DNA of 64,000 nucleotides from Muribaculaceae bacterium (lineage in GTDB: Bacteria > Bacteroidota > Bacteroidia > Bacteroidales > Muribaculaceae). Positions 9,229 through 17,764 of this stretch are shown piece after piece (position 1 is the first letter of the stretch; every line of letters starts with the position of its first letter). A program made the position numbers and the translations under genes. The stretch covers positions 589,840-653,839 of the forward strand of contig JAMPGA010000001.1 of assembly GCA_023664185.1 (NCBI GenBank). Reading direction: 5' to 3'. A model generated the notes under the pieces. The model was not told where the DNA came from. It saw only the letters and a list, made by a program, of their open reading frames with translations, and did no database searches.

Positions 9229-10356
9229 ATGAAACATCATATACTCATAGCATTGGCTCTGCTGGTGGCTATGTGTGGCTGCCGGCGCACTGCGGCCAAT
9301 ACCGACCAAGGAACCCCTCTGACCAACAAATATGCCCGCGGATTTGAGATAAGCGAGCTCCCCGACGGGGTGCGCCTGCTCGACATTCACGACCCCGAAG
9401 GGGTGCAGACCGAGACCTTCCACTATGCCCTCGTGCCCCGCGGTGAGGAGGCCAATATACCCGACGGATATACCCGCATAGATATCCCAGTGCGCTCGGT
9501 GGTGTGTATGACCTCGCTGCAGCTATCCAATTTCATACACCTGGGGCTGCAGGATCTGGTGACGGGCATTACGAGCACGCGCCATCTGAAAGACTCGGTG
9601 ATGAACGCGCGTCTGCGCTCGGGAGCCACAAGCAAGATTGGCATTGAGGGCAACTTTGACCGCGAAGTGATAATGGCTCTGACCCCCGATGTGATACTGG
9701 TGAGCCCCTTCAAGCGCGGTGGATTCGAGGCACTGCGCGACGCCGGCGCTCCCACCGTGCCCCATCTGGGCTACAAGGAGCTTACCCCCCTGGGACAGGC
9801 TGAATGGATGAAGGTGGTTGGTCTGCTCACAGGCCACGAGCGTGAGGCAGCCGATGCCTTCGACTCCATAGCCGCACGCTACAACACCCTCAAAGCACGT
9901 GTCGACTCTGTGGCACAGGGCGACAGGCGGCCTACGGTGTTCAGCGGCGAGATGAGGGGTGGCAACTGGTATGCAGTGGGTGGCCGCAGCTTCCTGGCCG
10001 AGCTGATGCGCGATGCCGGCGCCGACTATTTCCTGAAAGACAATACGGAGTCGGGGGGCGTGACCCTGGACTATGAGACGGTCTTTGCGGCAGCCTCCGA
10101 CGCCGACTACTGGCGCATAGTCAACAGCTATGACGGCGAGTATACCTACGATGTGCTCCGCGCCTCCGATGCCCGATATGCTGACTTCAAGGCATGGAAG
10201 GATGGCGGCGTGATATATTGCAACATGAAAGAACGCCCTTTCTACGAGAGTATGCCCGTGGAGCCCGACAAGATTCTGGCCGACTTTGTGCTGGTATTCC
10301 ATCCGCAGCTTGTGCCGGGCCACGAACCCGCCTACTATAAACTGCTTGAAAAGTGA
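9229..10356 (+). CDS. ABC importer substrate-binding lipoprotein (FecB/BtuF class, siderophore, heme or cobamide)
   Basis: A 375-residue binding protein. The N-terminus has a hydrophobic core and two cysteines (AMCGC, C16 and C18), fitting a lipoprotein anchor. The rest resembles class III helical-backbone binding proteins: two alpha/beta lobes, with patterns such as MALTPDVILVSPFKRG and GYKELTPLGQAEWMK typical of the FecB/BtuF fold. It delivers its ligand to the permease encoded next. The stop codon overlaps the GTG start of the permease (GTGA), so the two are translationally coupled. Neither the sequence nor the leader identifies the ligand; ferric siderophore, heme and cobamide all remain possible. 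Confidence 0.87.
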   Translation: MKHHILIALALLVAMCGCRRTAANTDQGTPLTNKYARGFEISELPDGVRLLDIHDPEGVQTETFHYALVPRGEEANIPDGYTRIDIPVRSVVCMTSLQLSNFIHLGLQDLVTGITSTRHLKDSVMNARLRSGATSKIGIEGNFDREVIMALTPDVILVSPFKRGGFEALRDAGAPTVPHLGYKELTPLGQAEWMKVVGLLTGHEREAADAFDSIAARYNTLKARVDSVAQGDRRPTVFSGEMRGGNWYAVGGRSFLAELMRDAGADYFLKDNTESGGVTLDYETVFAAASDADYWRIVNSYDGEYTYDVLRASDARYADFKAWKDGGVIYCNMKERPFYESMPVEPDKILADFVLVFHPQLVPGHEPAYYKLLEK

Positions 10357-11381
10357 GGATAGGCAAACTGCTGTTGGTGACAGCGGCTATAGTGCTGCTC
10401 TTCCTGCTCAATCTTGTGCTGGGAAGTGTCGACATACCCGTGGCCGATGTGCTGAAAGTGCTCACCGGCTCGGACAGTGAGGTAGACACCGTCTCGCGCA
10501 CCATAATTCTGAAATCACGCCTGCCGCAGGCACTCACGGCCATCATGGCCGGCGCCGGGCTGGCTGTGAGCGGCCTGCTGATGCAGACAGCCTTCCACAA
10601 TCCGCTGGCCGGCCCCTCGGTGCTGGGCATCAGCTCGGGTGCCAGCCTGGGTGTGGCCTTCGTGGTGCTCCTGTCGGGGAGCATCGGAGGCGCGGCGCTG
10701 AGTCGCATGGGCGCCATAGGGAGTGTGGCCATCACGGTCTCGGCCATCATAGGCTCGCTGCTGGTGATGGCGCTCATAGCCTACACGGCCCGCAAGGTGA
10801 GGGGCAATGTCACGCTGCTTATAATGGGTGTGATGATAGGATATCTGGCCAATGCCATAATAGGAGTGCTCAAATTTTTCAGCGCCGAGGAGGATATCCG
10901 CGCCTATGTGGTGTGGGGTCTGGGCAGCTTTGCCCGCGTGTCGGGCGGAGAGACCTACGTGTTTGTGGTGCTGATGCTATGTCTGCTCCCCACCTCCTTC
11001 CTGCTGGCCAAGGCCCTCAATCTGATGCTACTGGGCGACTCCTATGCCCGCAACCTCGGGCTTGACACCGGTCGGGCGCGCATGCAGGTGATAGTCTGCT
11101 CGGGCGTGCTGGTGGCTGTGGTCACAGCCTACTGCGGTCCCATCATGTTTTTAGGTCTGGCCGTGCCCCATCTGTGTCGCGGACTCTTCCGCACCTCCAA
11201 CCACGCCGTGCTTCTCCCCGCCTCCCTATTGGCCGGAGCCGCCCTGGCGTTGCTGTGCAATCTGATAGCCCGCCTGCCGGGATTCGAGGGAGCGCTCCCG
11301 GTCAACTCCGTCACGGCGCTGATCGGCGCCCCGGTGGTGATGTGGGTATTGTTCAAGAAACAGAAATCGCGCGTGTCATGA
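10353..11381 (+). CDS. ABC importer permease, FecCD/BtuC family
   Basis: A 342-residue polytopic membrane protein starting at a GTG codon that overlaps the stop of the binding-protein gene by four bases. It has about ten hydrophobic segments and the FecCD hallmarks: LPQALTAIMAGAGLAVSG near the N-terminus, NPLAGPSVLGISSGASLG after the first helices, and the late GLAVPHLCR segment that contacts the ATPase. The length is normal for the family. It forms the inner-membrane channel of an iron-complex or cobamide importer. Its TGA stop overlaps the ATG of the ATPase gene (ATGA). Confidence 0.93.
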   Translation: MRIGKLLLVTAAIVLLFLLNLVLGSVDIPVADVLKVLTGSDSEVDTVSRTIILKSRLPQALTAIMAGAGLAVSGLLMQTAFHNPLAGPSVLGISSGASLGVAFVVLLSGSIGGAALSRMGAIGSVAITVSAIIGSLLVMALIAYTARKVRGNVTLLIMGVMIGYLANAIIGVLKFFSAEEDIRAYVVWGLGSFARVSGGETYVFVVLMLCLLPTSFLLAKALNLMLLGDSYARNLGLDTGRARMQVIVCSGVLVAVVTAYCGPIMFLGLAVPHLCRGLFRTSNHAVLLPASLLAGAALALLCNLIARLPGFEGALPVNSVTALIGAPVVMWVLFKKQKSRVS

Positions 11382-12367
11382 CTACAACCACTACCCTACT
11401 TCTACGCAACCTTACCACCGGCTATCACACGCGCCACGGGCTCAAAGCTGTGAGCAGCGACATCAACGCCTCTCTGAGCAGCGGCGAGCTGACATGCCTG
11501 CTCGGGCCCAACGGCGCCGGAAAGTCGACGCTGCTGCGCACCCTGGCCGGATTCAACTCCCCCCTGGAGGGTGAGATACTGCTGATGGGCCAGCCCTTGA
11601 AGTCCTATTCGTCGGCTCGGCTATCGCGCCTGGTGAGCGTGGTGCTCACCGAGCGCCTCATGGTGAGCGAAATGACCGTGGAAGAGCTCGTGGGTATGGG
11701 GCGCGCTCCGTATACCGGATTCTGGGGGCGCCTCTCGGGCACCGACCGCCGCGTGGTGGCCGAGTCGCTTAAGGCCGTGGGGGTGGAGCATATGGCCTCC
11801 AGAGCCATACAGACCCTGAGCGACGGCGAGCGCCAGAAGGTGATGATAGCCAAGGCACTGGCTCAGGAGACACCTGTGATACTGCTCGACGAGCCCACGG
11901 CTTTCCTGGACTACCCCAGCAAGGTGGAAACCATGCACCTTCTCCACACCCTGGCTCACAATCAGAACAAAACCATCTTCCTCTCCACCCACGACCTGGA
12001 GCTGGCGCTGCGCACCGCCGACAATGTGTGGCTCATAGACCGCACCCTGGGCATCACCGAAGGCACTCCCGAAGACCTGGCTCTGCGCGGCTGCCTGGGC
12101 AAATACTTTGAGCGCCCGGGCATCACGTTTGACGTCGACGAGGGGGTATTTGAGATAGCCATGGAGCCCAACGGCCACACAGTGCAGCTGAGAGGCTCCG
12201 GTCCGCTGCTACACATAACAAAGCGAGCCCTGCGCCGGGCGGGATATACACCCGCCGCCACAGGACCCGTTGTAGAGGTCGCCGAGGACAGTCTGAGCCT
12301 CAACGATAAGAAGTTTGATACAATAGCCGGACTGCTGTCCGGGCTGACGTCACTCCACGGTGACTGA
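11378..12367 (+). CDS. ABC importer ATPase, FecE/BtuD family, with C-terminal extension
   Basis: A 329-residue protein. The ATG at 11378 overlaps the permease stop; a longer reading frame upstream is a shadow of the permease. Walker A GPNGAGKST lies at residues 43-51, followed by the Q-loop region, signature LSDGERQKV and Walker B VILLDEPTAFLD. The core ATPase ends near residue 250. About 80 further residues (from roughly DEGVFEIAMEP) form an alpha/beta-looking extension not present in E. coli BtuD or FecE; its role is unknown. The final 18 bases overlap the convergent glmS gene. Confidence 0.92.
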   Translation: MTTTTTLLLRNLTTGYHTRHGLKAVSSDINASLSSGELTCLLGPNGAGKSTLLRTLAGFNSPLEGEILLMGQPLKSYSSARLSRLVSVVLTERLMVSEMTVEELVGMGRAPYTGFWGRLSGTDRRVVAESLKAVGVEHMASRAIQTLSDGERQKVMIAKALAQETPVILLDEPTAFLDYPSKVETMHLLHTLAHNQNKTIFLSTHDLELALRTADNVWLIDRTLGITEGTPEDLALRGCLGKYFERPGITFDVDEGVFEIAMEPNGHTVQLRGSGPLLHITKRALRRAGYTPAATGPVVEVAEDSLSLNDKKFDTIAGLLSGLTSLHGD

Positions 12368-14197
12368 CTTGGCCAGGTTGCGCGGCTGATCCACGTTCTT
12401 GCCCTTGCCCACGGCAATGTAGTAAGCCAGGAGCTGGAGGGGCACAGAGGCCACGATGGGAGTGAGGCACTCGGGCACCGAGGGAATCTCGATGCAGAAG
12501 TCGGCGAGATCGGTCATGGCGGTGTTTCCCTTGCTCACAATGGCCACAACGGCGCCGCCACGGCTCTTCACCTGCTGCACGTTTGATATGATCTTGTCGT
12601 AGAGCGAGTCGCTCGGGGCTATGATCACGCTGGGCATCTCATGGTCAATAAGAGCGATGGGGCCATGTTTCATCTCGGCTGCGGGATAGCCCTCGGCATG
12701 TATGTAGGATATCTCCTTGAGCTTGAGGGCACCCTCGAGGGCTGTGGGATAGTTGTAGCCGCGACCCAGATAGAGGAAGTTGTGGGCATAGGTGAAGATG
12801 CGCGAGAGCTTCTGCACCTCGGAGTCGCACTTCAGAGTCTCCTCCAGAATCTCGGGCATGCTCATGAGCGACGATGCCACCTCAGCCACCTTTTCGGCGT
12901 CGATGAGTCCGCGCAGCTGCCCGATGGCCAGAGCCATAAGGGTGAGCACGGTGACCTGCCCGGTGAAGGCCTTTGTAGAGGCCACACCGATCTCCGGACC
13001 CACATGGATATATGTGCCGGCATCGGTGTTGCGGGGGATGGATGCGCCCACCACGTTGCAAACGCCGTAGACAAACGCGCCCTTCTCCTTGGCTATCTGA
13101 ATGGCAGCCAGCGTGTCGGCGGTCTCGCCCGACTGCGAGATGGCTATGACAATATCCTTGGGGCCGAGCACAGGGTTGCTGTAGCGGAACTCCGAGGCAT
13201 ACTCCACCTCGACAGGTATGCGGCAGAAGTCTTGCAGCAGGTGCTTGCCTATGAGGGCAGCGTGCCACGATGTGCCGCAGGCCACCATGACTATGCGCGA
13301 GCAGTTGAGAAATTTGTCTTTATTGAGCTCCACACCCGAGAGCACCACGCGGCGGCCATCATCGGTGATGCGGCCGCGCAGACAGTCGCGCAGAGTGGAG
13401 GGCTGCTCGAAAATCTCTTTAAGCATGAAGGTGTCATATCCACCCTTCTCCAGCTGAGCCAGGGAGAGCTGCAGCTTCTGCACGTCGATCTTCGAGGGGG
13501 TGTTTGAGTCGATTGAGATGATCTGCAGGGGCTCGTTGCGCGTGATCTTGGCAATTTCATTGTCTTTCAAATAGATCACCTTGTCGGTATATCCCACAAT
13601 GGGGGTGGCGTCAGAGGCAATGAAAGTCTCGCCCTCGCCCACACCGATCACCAGGGGCGAGCTCTTGCGTGCCACGATGAGGGTGTCGGGGTTGCCCTTC
13701 TCCACCACGGCTATGGCATAAGCGCCCTCCACCTGCAGCAGAGCCTCGCGGACGGCCTCAAGGAGTGTGCACGACGATGTGAGCTTGATGTATTCTATGA
13801 GCTGCACCAGCACTTCGGTGTCGGTCTCCGACTTGAATGTATATCCGTGGTCGGCAAGCACCTTCTTGAGCACAGCATAGTTCTCGATGGTTCCGTTGTG
13901 CACCAGTGCTATGTCGCCGCTCTGGCTCACGTGGGGGTGTGCATTGATGTCGTTAGGTTCGCCGTGAGTGGCCCAGCGGGTATGGGCTATGCCGAGCGAC
14001 CCTTTGGTATTGCCGGCAGCGGCGGTCTGCTCAAGGTTGGCAACCTTCCCGTGGCTTTTATGCACATTAAGACAACCGTCGGTGTCGACAAGCGCCACTC
14101 CGGCGCTGTCATACCCGCGGTATTCGAGACGTTTAAGTCCCTGTATCAATATATCATAGGCTTCGTTAGAGCCGATATAACCTACAATTCCACACAT
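12350..14197 (-). CDS. glmS: Glutamine-fructose-6-phosphate aminotransferase (isomerizing)
   Basis: A 615-residue enzyme close to the family length (609 in E. coli). The N-terminus MCGIVGYIG exposes Cys2 as the nucleophile of the class II glutaminase domain. Two SIS domains follow, and the C-terminus reads LAKSVTVE, the conserved tail that closes the active site. It converts fructose-6-phosphate and glutamine to glucosamine-6-phosphate, the first step to UDP-GlcNAc for peptidoglycan and LPS. The leader is short and shows no room for a glmS ribozyme, which is not expected in this phylum. The 3' end overlaps the convergent ABC ATPase gene by 18 bases. Confidence 0.98.
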   Translation of the reverse strand: MCGIVGYIGSNEAYDILIQGLKRLEYRGYDSAGVALVDTDGCLNVHKSHGKVANLEQTAAAGNTKGSLGIAHTRWATHGEPNDINAHPHVSQSGDIALVHNGTIENYAVLKKVLADHGYTFKSETDTEVLVQLIEYIKLTSSCTLLEAVREALLQVEGAYAIAVVEKGNPDTLIVARKSSPLVIGVGEGETFIASDATPIVGYTDKVIYLKDNEIAKITRNEPLQIISIDSNTPSKIDVQKLQLSLAQLEKGGYDTFMLKEIFEQPSTLRDCLRGRITDDGRRVVLSGVELNKDKFLNCSRIVMVACGTSWHAALIGKHLLQDFCRIPVEVEYASEFRYSNPVLGPKDIVIAISQSGETADTLAAIQIAKEKGAFVYGVCNVVGASIPRNTDAGTYIHVGPEIGVASTKAFTGQVTVLTLMALAIGQLRGLIDAEKVAEVASSLMSMPEILEETLKCDSEVQKLSRIFTYAHNFLYLGRGYNYPTALEGALKLKEISYIHAEGYPAAEMKHGPIALIDHEMPSVIIAPSDSLYDKIISNVQQVKSRGGAVVAIVSKGNTAMTDLADFCIEIPSVPECLTPIVASVPLQLLAYYIAVGKGKNVDQPRNLAKSVTVE

Positions 14198-14263
14198 TAG
14201 CTAATTGGGGTAAGTTAGTTAAGTTACATAAGGAGATGATGTATATACGCACAAAGCGGACTA

Positions 14264-14271
14264 CAAATTTA
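14264..14271 (-). promoter_or_regulatory. Likely -7 box of glmS
   Basis: On the minus strand TAAATTTG fits TAnnTTTG, with a leader of about 60 bases before the ATG at 14197. The -33 region lacks a clear TTG. Confidence 0.5.
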
Positions 14272-14343
14272 GCTAAAATCAGCGAGATAACCTAATCTCG
14301 GACGCTAAATAACCAAAATCCGGCAGCCGAGAGGCTTGAAAAG

Positions 14344-14868
14344 TCAATTCCAGGGGAGGACGGTGGTGTCGTAGATCCACACGCGCATCACCGAACCCAC
14401 GCAGCTCACACATCCCACCATATCGCCGTCGAGCGACGGATCGGTAATCACGATGATACCCTCGGGGGCGGTTGTGGCCTTGAGGTCGGTCATCGACTGG
14501 TAAGAGACGTTGTATTTACCATCGCCTGTCGAGGTAAACTCCACGGCATATGTATCGGGCTCATATTTCATCTGATAGGTGCCGCCCGTAAACTCGAAGG
14601 TTTCGGGAGCCGCACATGCCGACTTGGGCAGATATGTGCCCTGCCAGCCGGTTATGTCGATTATGTAGTAATCGCCGCTTTCACCTTTCTTCTCAAAGGC
14701 CATGCCGGGGAGAAGCTCGATGGTGTCGTCCCACTGGTTGAGCATGGGGGTTGAGGTGGAAGGCTCGGAGTAGAGGTTGGTGGTCTTGCCCACCACCACA
14801 TATTCCTGAGCGGCGGCGGTGAGAGTCATGGCAGTCAGAGCCACGAAGAGCATAAGGAGCTTTTTCAT
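14344..14868 (-). CDS. Secreted protein of unknown function, possible SH3-like N-terminal region
   Basis: A 174-residue protein with a clear signal peptide (MKKLLMLFVALTAMTLTAAAQ). I do not recognise a named family. The segment after the signal (VGKTTNLYSEPSTSTPMLNQW) resembles the opening of bacterial SH3-like repeats. A pair of cysteines near the C-terminus (VGCVSCVG) could form a disulfide or bind a ligand. It lies 10 bases after the Lrp-type regulator gene on the same strand, so it is probably the second gene of that transcript. Whether the regulator controls it is not shown. Confidence 0.75.
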   Translation of the reverse strand: MKKLLMLFVALTAMTLTAAAQEYVVVGKTTNLYSEPSTSTPMLNQWDDTIELLPGMAFEKKGESGDYYIIDITGWQGTYLPKSACAAPETFEFTGGTYQMKYEPDTYAVEFTSTGDGKYNVSYQSMTDLKATTAPEGIIVITDPSLDGDMVGCVSCVGSVMRVWIYDTTVLPWN

Positions 14869-14878
14869 TCTATCTTGA

Positions 14879-15343
14879 TTATTCTTCGTAAGTCACGGGG
14901 AGCACTCGGGATATGGAGTGATCCAGCGATATCAGTGTTTCGGTGCCCACCACGCCGGGTATGTTCTGCAGCTTGTTGTTGAGCAGGTCCATCAGATGTT
15001 CGTTGTCGCGGGCAAAGAGTTTGATGAGCATAGTGTAGGGGCCGGTGGTGAAATGACACTCCACAATCTCGGGAATCTTCTCGAGCTCGGGCACCACCTC
15101 GCGATACATGGCTCCTCGCTCAAGGTTGACACCTATATAGGTGCATGTGGTGTAGCCGAGCACTTTGGGGTCGACATTATAGCCCGATCCCGTGATGACG
15201 TTGAGGTCTATCATGCGCTGTATGCGCTGGTGGATAGCCGCACGCGACACACCACACTCCTGTGCCACATCCTTTGAGGCGATACGGGCGTTGCGCATCA
15301 CAATTTCGAGTATCTTTCGGTCGAGATTGTCTATTTTTTCCAT
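14879..15343 (-). CDS. Lrp/AsnC family transcriptional regulator
   Basis: A 154-residue protein of normal family length. Residues 1-60 form the AsnC-type winged helix-turn-helix (NLDRKILEIVMRNAR...SRAAIHQRIQRM). The rest is a RAM ligand-binding domain with the glycine-rich ...VTGSGYNVDPKVLGY linker and the C-terminal G...TLISLDHS pattern. These proteins form octamers that sense amino acids and control amino-acid metabolism. It has its own consensus promoter and lies upstream of a secreted protein gene. The ligand cannot be inferred. Confidence 0.93.
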   Translation of the reverse strand: MEKIDNLDRKILEIVMRNARIASKDVAQECGVSRAAIHQRIQRMIDLNVITGSGYNVDPKVLGYTTCTYIGVNLERGAMYREVVPELEKIPEIVECHFTTGPYTMLIKLFARDNEHLMDLLNNKLQNIPGVVGTETLISLDHSISRVLPVTYEE

Positions 15344-15386
15344 GTACGCTTTTGCTGAAACTGATAAGTAGGGTGAAAAAGTGTGG

Positions 15387-15416
15387 CAAATATACGCATT
15401 TTTCGCGAAATAGCAA
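15387..15416 (-). promoter_or_regulatory. Promoter of the Lrp-type regulator gene
   Basis: On the minus strand TTG (15416-15414), 19 bases, then TATATTTG (15394-15387), a full match to the phylum consensus. It lies within the short gap after the O-methyltransferase gene, so the regulator is a separate transcription unit. Confidence 0.68.
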
Positions 15417-15427
15417 TCATTTTGCTA

Positions 15428-16063
15428 TCAAAAATCCTTTTTCACCTGCATCAGGGTCAGTCCGTCGCGCAGCGGGAGTATCACGGTGGAGAGCCGAGGG
15501 TGCGATGCCACAAGGGTGTTGAAGGCGTCGAGCCCCAGGGTCTGGGCATCGTGGTGAAGGGTGGTGTCGAGCACTTTGTCGTCCCAAAGAGTGTTGTCGG
15601 CAAGGATGAATCCGCCGGGGTTCATGAGCGGCAGCAGCATGTCGAGATAGGCCGTATAGTCGCGCTTGTTGGCGTCGATATACACCATATCCCACCCACC
15701 GGGCAGGCTGGGCACCACACTGAGGGCGTCGCCGATGTGGAGGGTTATCTTATCTCCGCCGGGCGATGTGGCAAAGAGCTCGGTGAGACTGTCGGCCATC
15801 TCGTCGTCTATCTCCACGGTGTGCACCTGGGCATCTTCCTCAAGATTCTCGGCCAAACACAGTGCTGAATATCCGGTGAAAGCGCCCAGCTCGAGCACTC
15901 TGCGGGGCTTTATCATGGCTGTGAGCATGGCCAGCACACGCCCCTGATGATGCCCCGAGCACATGCGCGGATACAGACAGGTGAGATGTGTGTGGCGGTA
16001 GAGGCGCTCGAGATGGGGAGGTTCGGGGGAGATATGATCGAGTATATATTCGTCGCGCGTCAT
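15428..16063 (-). CDS. Class I O-methyltransferase (CCoAOMT-like)
   Basis: A 211-residue protein. The ATG at 16063 (MTRDEYIL) is preferred because an earlier in-frame start would lie inside aroQ. Motif I of the SAM-binding fold, VLELGAFTGYSAL, is at residues 56-68. The metal-binding catalytic region shows YIDANKRDY and ADNTLW, as in caffeoyl-CoA-type methyltransferases that act on catechol-like hydroxyls. The physiological substrate in Bacteroidota is unknown. It lies eight bases after aroQ and is the last gene of the operon that starts at the Na/Pi cotransporter. Confidence 0.88.
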   Translation of the reverse strand: MTRDEYILDHISPEPPHLERLYRHTHLTCLYPRMCSGHHQGRVLAMLTAMIKPRRVLELGAFTGYSALCLAENLEEDAQVHTVEIDDEMADSLTELFATSPGGDKITLHIGDALSVVPSLPGGWDMVYIDANKRDYTAYLDMLLPLMNPGGFILADNTLWDDKVLDTTLHHDAQTLGLDAFNTLVASHPRLSTVILPLRDGLTLMQVKKDF

Positions 16064-16071
16064 GCCTATGA

Positions 16072-16485
16072 TTATCCCATTATTATGGCCTGCGCGGCCA
16101 GGAAATAAGAATTGAGCCCAAATCCGGCTATGGTGCCCTGACACTCGGGGGCTATGAGCGACTTGTGGCGTATGGGCTCGCGCGAGGCCACGTTGGTGAT
16201 GTGGACCTCGATGACCGGGATGGATATCGAGGCTATGGCATCGGCTATGGCCAGCGAAGTGTGGGTATAGGCTCCGGCGTTGAGGATAATGCCGTCGGCA
16301 TCGGCTTCCTGAAGCCAGTCTATGATGTCGCCTTCGTGGTTTGACTGGCGGTATTCTATATCGTCGCCGGCAAGCATCTCGCGCAGCTGCACCAGATATG
16401 ACTCAAACGAGCGTGTGCCATAGAGCTCGGGCTCTCGTGTGCCGAGCATGTTGAGGTTGGGACCGTTGATAATGAGTATCTTCAT
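16072..16485 (-). CDS. aroQ: Type II 3-dehydroquinate dehydratase
   Basis: A 137-residue protein of normal size for the type II enzyme. The N-terminus ILIINGPNLNMLG is diagnostic. The catalytic set is present: Tyr22, Asn69 and His75 (NAGAYTH), His95 (EVHITN) and Arg106 (REPIRHKS). It converts 3-dehydroquinate to 3-dehydroshikimate in the shikimate pathway. Its ATG overlaps the stop of the upstream small membrane protein (ATGA), which is an unusual neighbour for a core aromatic-biosynthesis gene. Confidence 0.97.
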   Translation of the reverse strand: MKILIINGPNLNMLGTREPELYGTRSFESYLVQLREMLAGDDIEYRQSNHEGDIIDWLQEADADGIILNAGAYTHTSLAIADAIASISIPVIEVHITNVASREPIRHKSLIAPECQGTIAGFGLNSYFLAAQAIIMG

Positions 16486-16760
16486 AACATTTCAGCATTT
16501 TGCACCAATAGGAATATAGCCACCGTGGTGAGCACCATGACGGCCAGCAGTATCCACGTCACTTCATGCCGCCCTGGCCATGCCTTCCATGCCAGCCACG
16601 ACGACAGCAGCATATAGAAGGGATAGATCATCACGAAGGTCTTCACCGTCTCGGCCATGGGGCCGGGCTTGATGGCGCCCAGCAGCCAGGGGAAGGAAAA
16701 CAGGGGGAGCGACACCACGATGATGAGCAGTGTGATCCACACGGGTGGGCGGCGATTCAT
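16482..16760 (-). CDS. Small membrane protein of unknown function (three hydrophobic segments)
   Basis: A 92-residue protein with three predicted membrane helices at about residues 8-28, 41-58 and 68-87, separated by short polar loops. I do not recognise a family. Both ends overlap neighbours by four bases (ATGA with the epimerase gene upstream and with aroQ downstream). This argues that it is a real, coupled gene rather than a chance frame. Confidence 0.75.
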   Translation of the reverse strand: MNRRPPVWITLLIIVVSLPLFSFPWLLGAIKPGPMAETVKTFVMIYPFYMLLSSWLAWKAWPGRHEVTWILLAVMVLTTVAIFLLVQNAEML

Positions 16761-17764
16761 CGGGCTGACTTTTTGGTTGATTTTGATGATCTGTAAGCCT
16801 CGACCGTGCGCTTTATACCCTCGGTGAGCGACACCTGCGGATTGAACCCGAATCCCTCGACGGCGTCGGCCACATCGCAGTTCCAGTTGCGCTGGGCCAT
16901 GATGCGATATTTGTCGGAGTTAAGAGTGACGGCCTCCATCTTTGCAGCGCCCCATTTTTCGGACACGCGGCAGGCTATGGAGAGCATCCACAACGGCAGT
17001 CTCACGGGTATCACCAGCAATCGTCCCAGCGCCTTTGACACTATCTTGCGAAATTCGCTCTGGGTATAGGCTCTGGGCTCCGACACTATATACTTGCGGT
17101 GAGGCTCGGAGCGCTCCAGGGCATCGAAGATGGCGCGGGCCAGGTCCTCGACATAGATGAATGTGAGCATCTGTTTGCGGAATCCCACCCCGAAGTCGAA
17201 ATGGGCGTCGATACATTTTATCATCATCAGATAGTCCTGTTCGTGAGGGCCATATACACCCGTGGGGCGCAATATTATCCAGGGGAGCTGAGGGAGTGTC
17301 TGCAAGAAGGTCTCGGCCTTGATCTTTGATACCCCGTAGCGGGTATTGGGCGAGGGTATCATGCGGCCATCCAGAGGGGTATAACCTTTCTCGTCGCCAG
17401 GGCCGAGAGCCGAGAGGGAGGATATGTAGAGGAATCTCTCGGGCACACCCACCACTTCGAGGTAGGTCTCGGTGAAGTCACGCAGGTAGCCGTAGTTGAT
17501 GCGGTTGAAGTCGGTGAAGTTCACACACTTTGTGGCACCGAGGTTATACACCACATAGTCCCACGAGTGTCCCTCAAGCTGTGAGGCCAGCTTGTCGGGG
17601 TCGTCATAATCAAGTGTGATGAACTTAAAGGCCGGATCGGTGAGGAAGCGCCGAGATGTGGATTCGCGCACGCCACACCATGTGTCGTAGCCGCGTCTCA
17701 GGGCCTCGGCGGCTATAAACCCGCCTATGAAGCCACCGGCTCCCACGATGAGTACGGATTTCAT
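16757..17764 (-). CDS. NAD-dependent epimerase/dehydratase (extended SDR)
   Basis: A 335-residue protein starting at the ATG at 17764, which overlaps the stop of the glycosyltransferase gene. The Rossmann motif is VGAGGFIGGF (residues 7-16). The catalytic set is the serine in YISSLSA plus Tyr143 and Lys147 (RYGVSK). LRPTGVYGP is typical of sugar-nucleotide or sterol-type SDR proteins. The substrate is probably a nucleotide sugar or a lipid-linked group, to be used with the coupled glycosyltransferase (inference). A longer open frame upstream is antisense noise over the glycosyltransferase. Confidence 0.88.
   Translation of the reverse strand: MKSVLIVGAGGFIGGFIAAEALRRGYDTWCGVRESTSRRFLTDPAFKFITLDYDDPDKLASQLEGHSWDYVVYNLGATKCVNFTDFNRINYGYLRDFTETYLEVVGVPERFLYISSLSALGPGDEKGYTPLDGRMIPSPNTRYGVSKIKAETFLQTLPQLPWIILRPTGVYGPHEQDYLMMIKCIDAHFDFGVGFRKQMLTFIYVEDLARAIFDALERSEPHRKYIVSEPRAYTQSEFRKIVSKALGRLLVIPVRLPLWMLSIACRVSEKWGAAKMEAVTLNSDKYRIMAQRNWNCDVADAVEGFGFNPQVSLTEGIKRTVEAYRSSKSTKKSAR

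Noticed and set aside
9229..12367. Assignment of the ABC importer as a vitamin B12 system
   Set aside because: No cobalamin riboswitch boxes upstream and no diagnostic residue; iron-complex and heme importers look the same at this level.
14198..14343. glmS ribozyme in the glmS leader
   Set aside because: The leader is only about 60 bases after the likely start, the ribozyme core is not seen, and the element is typical of Firmicutes.
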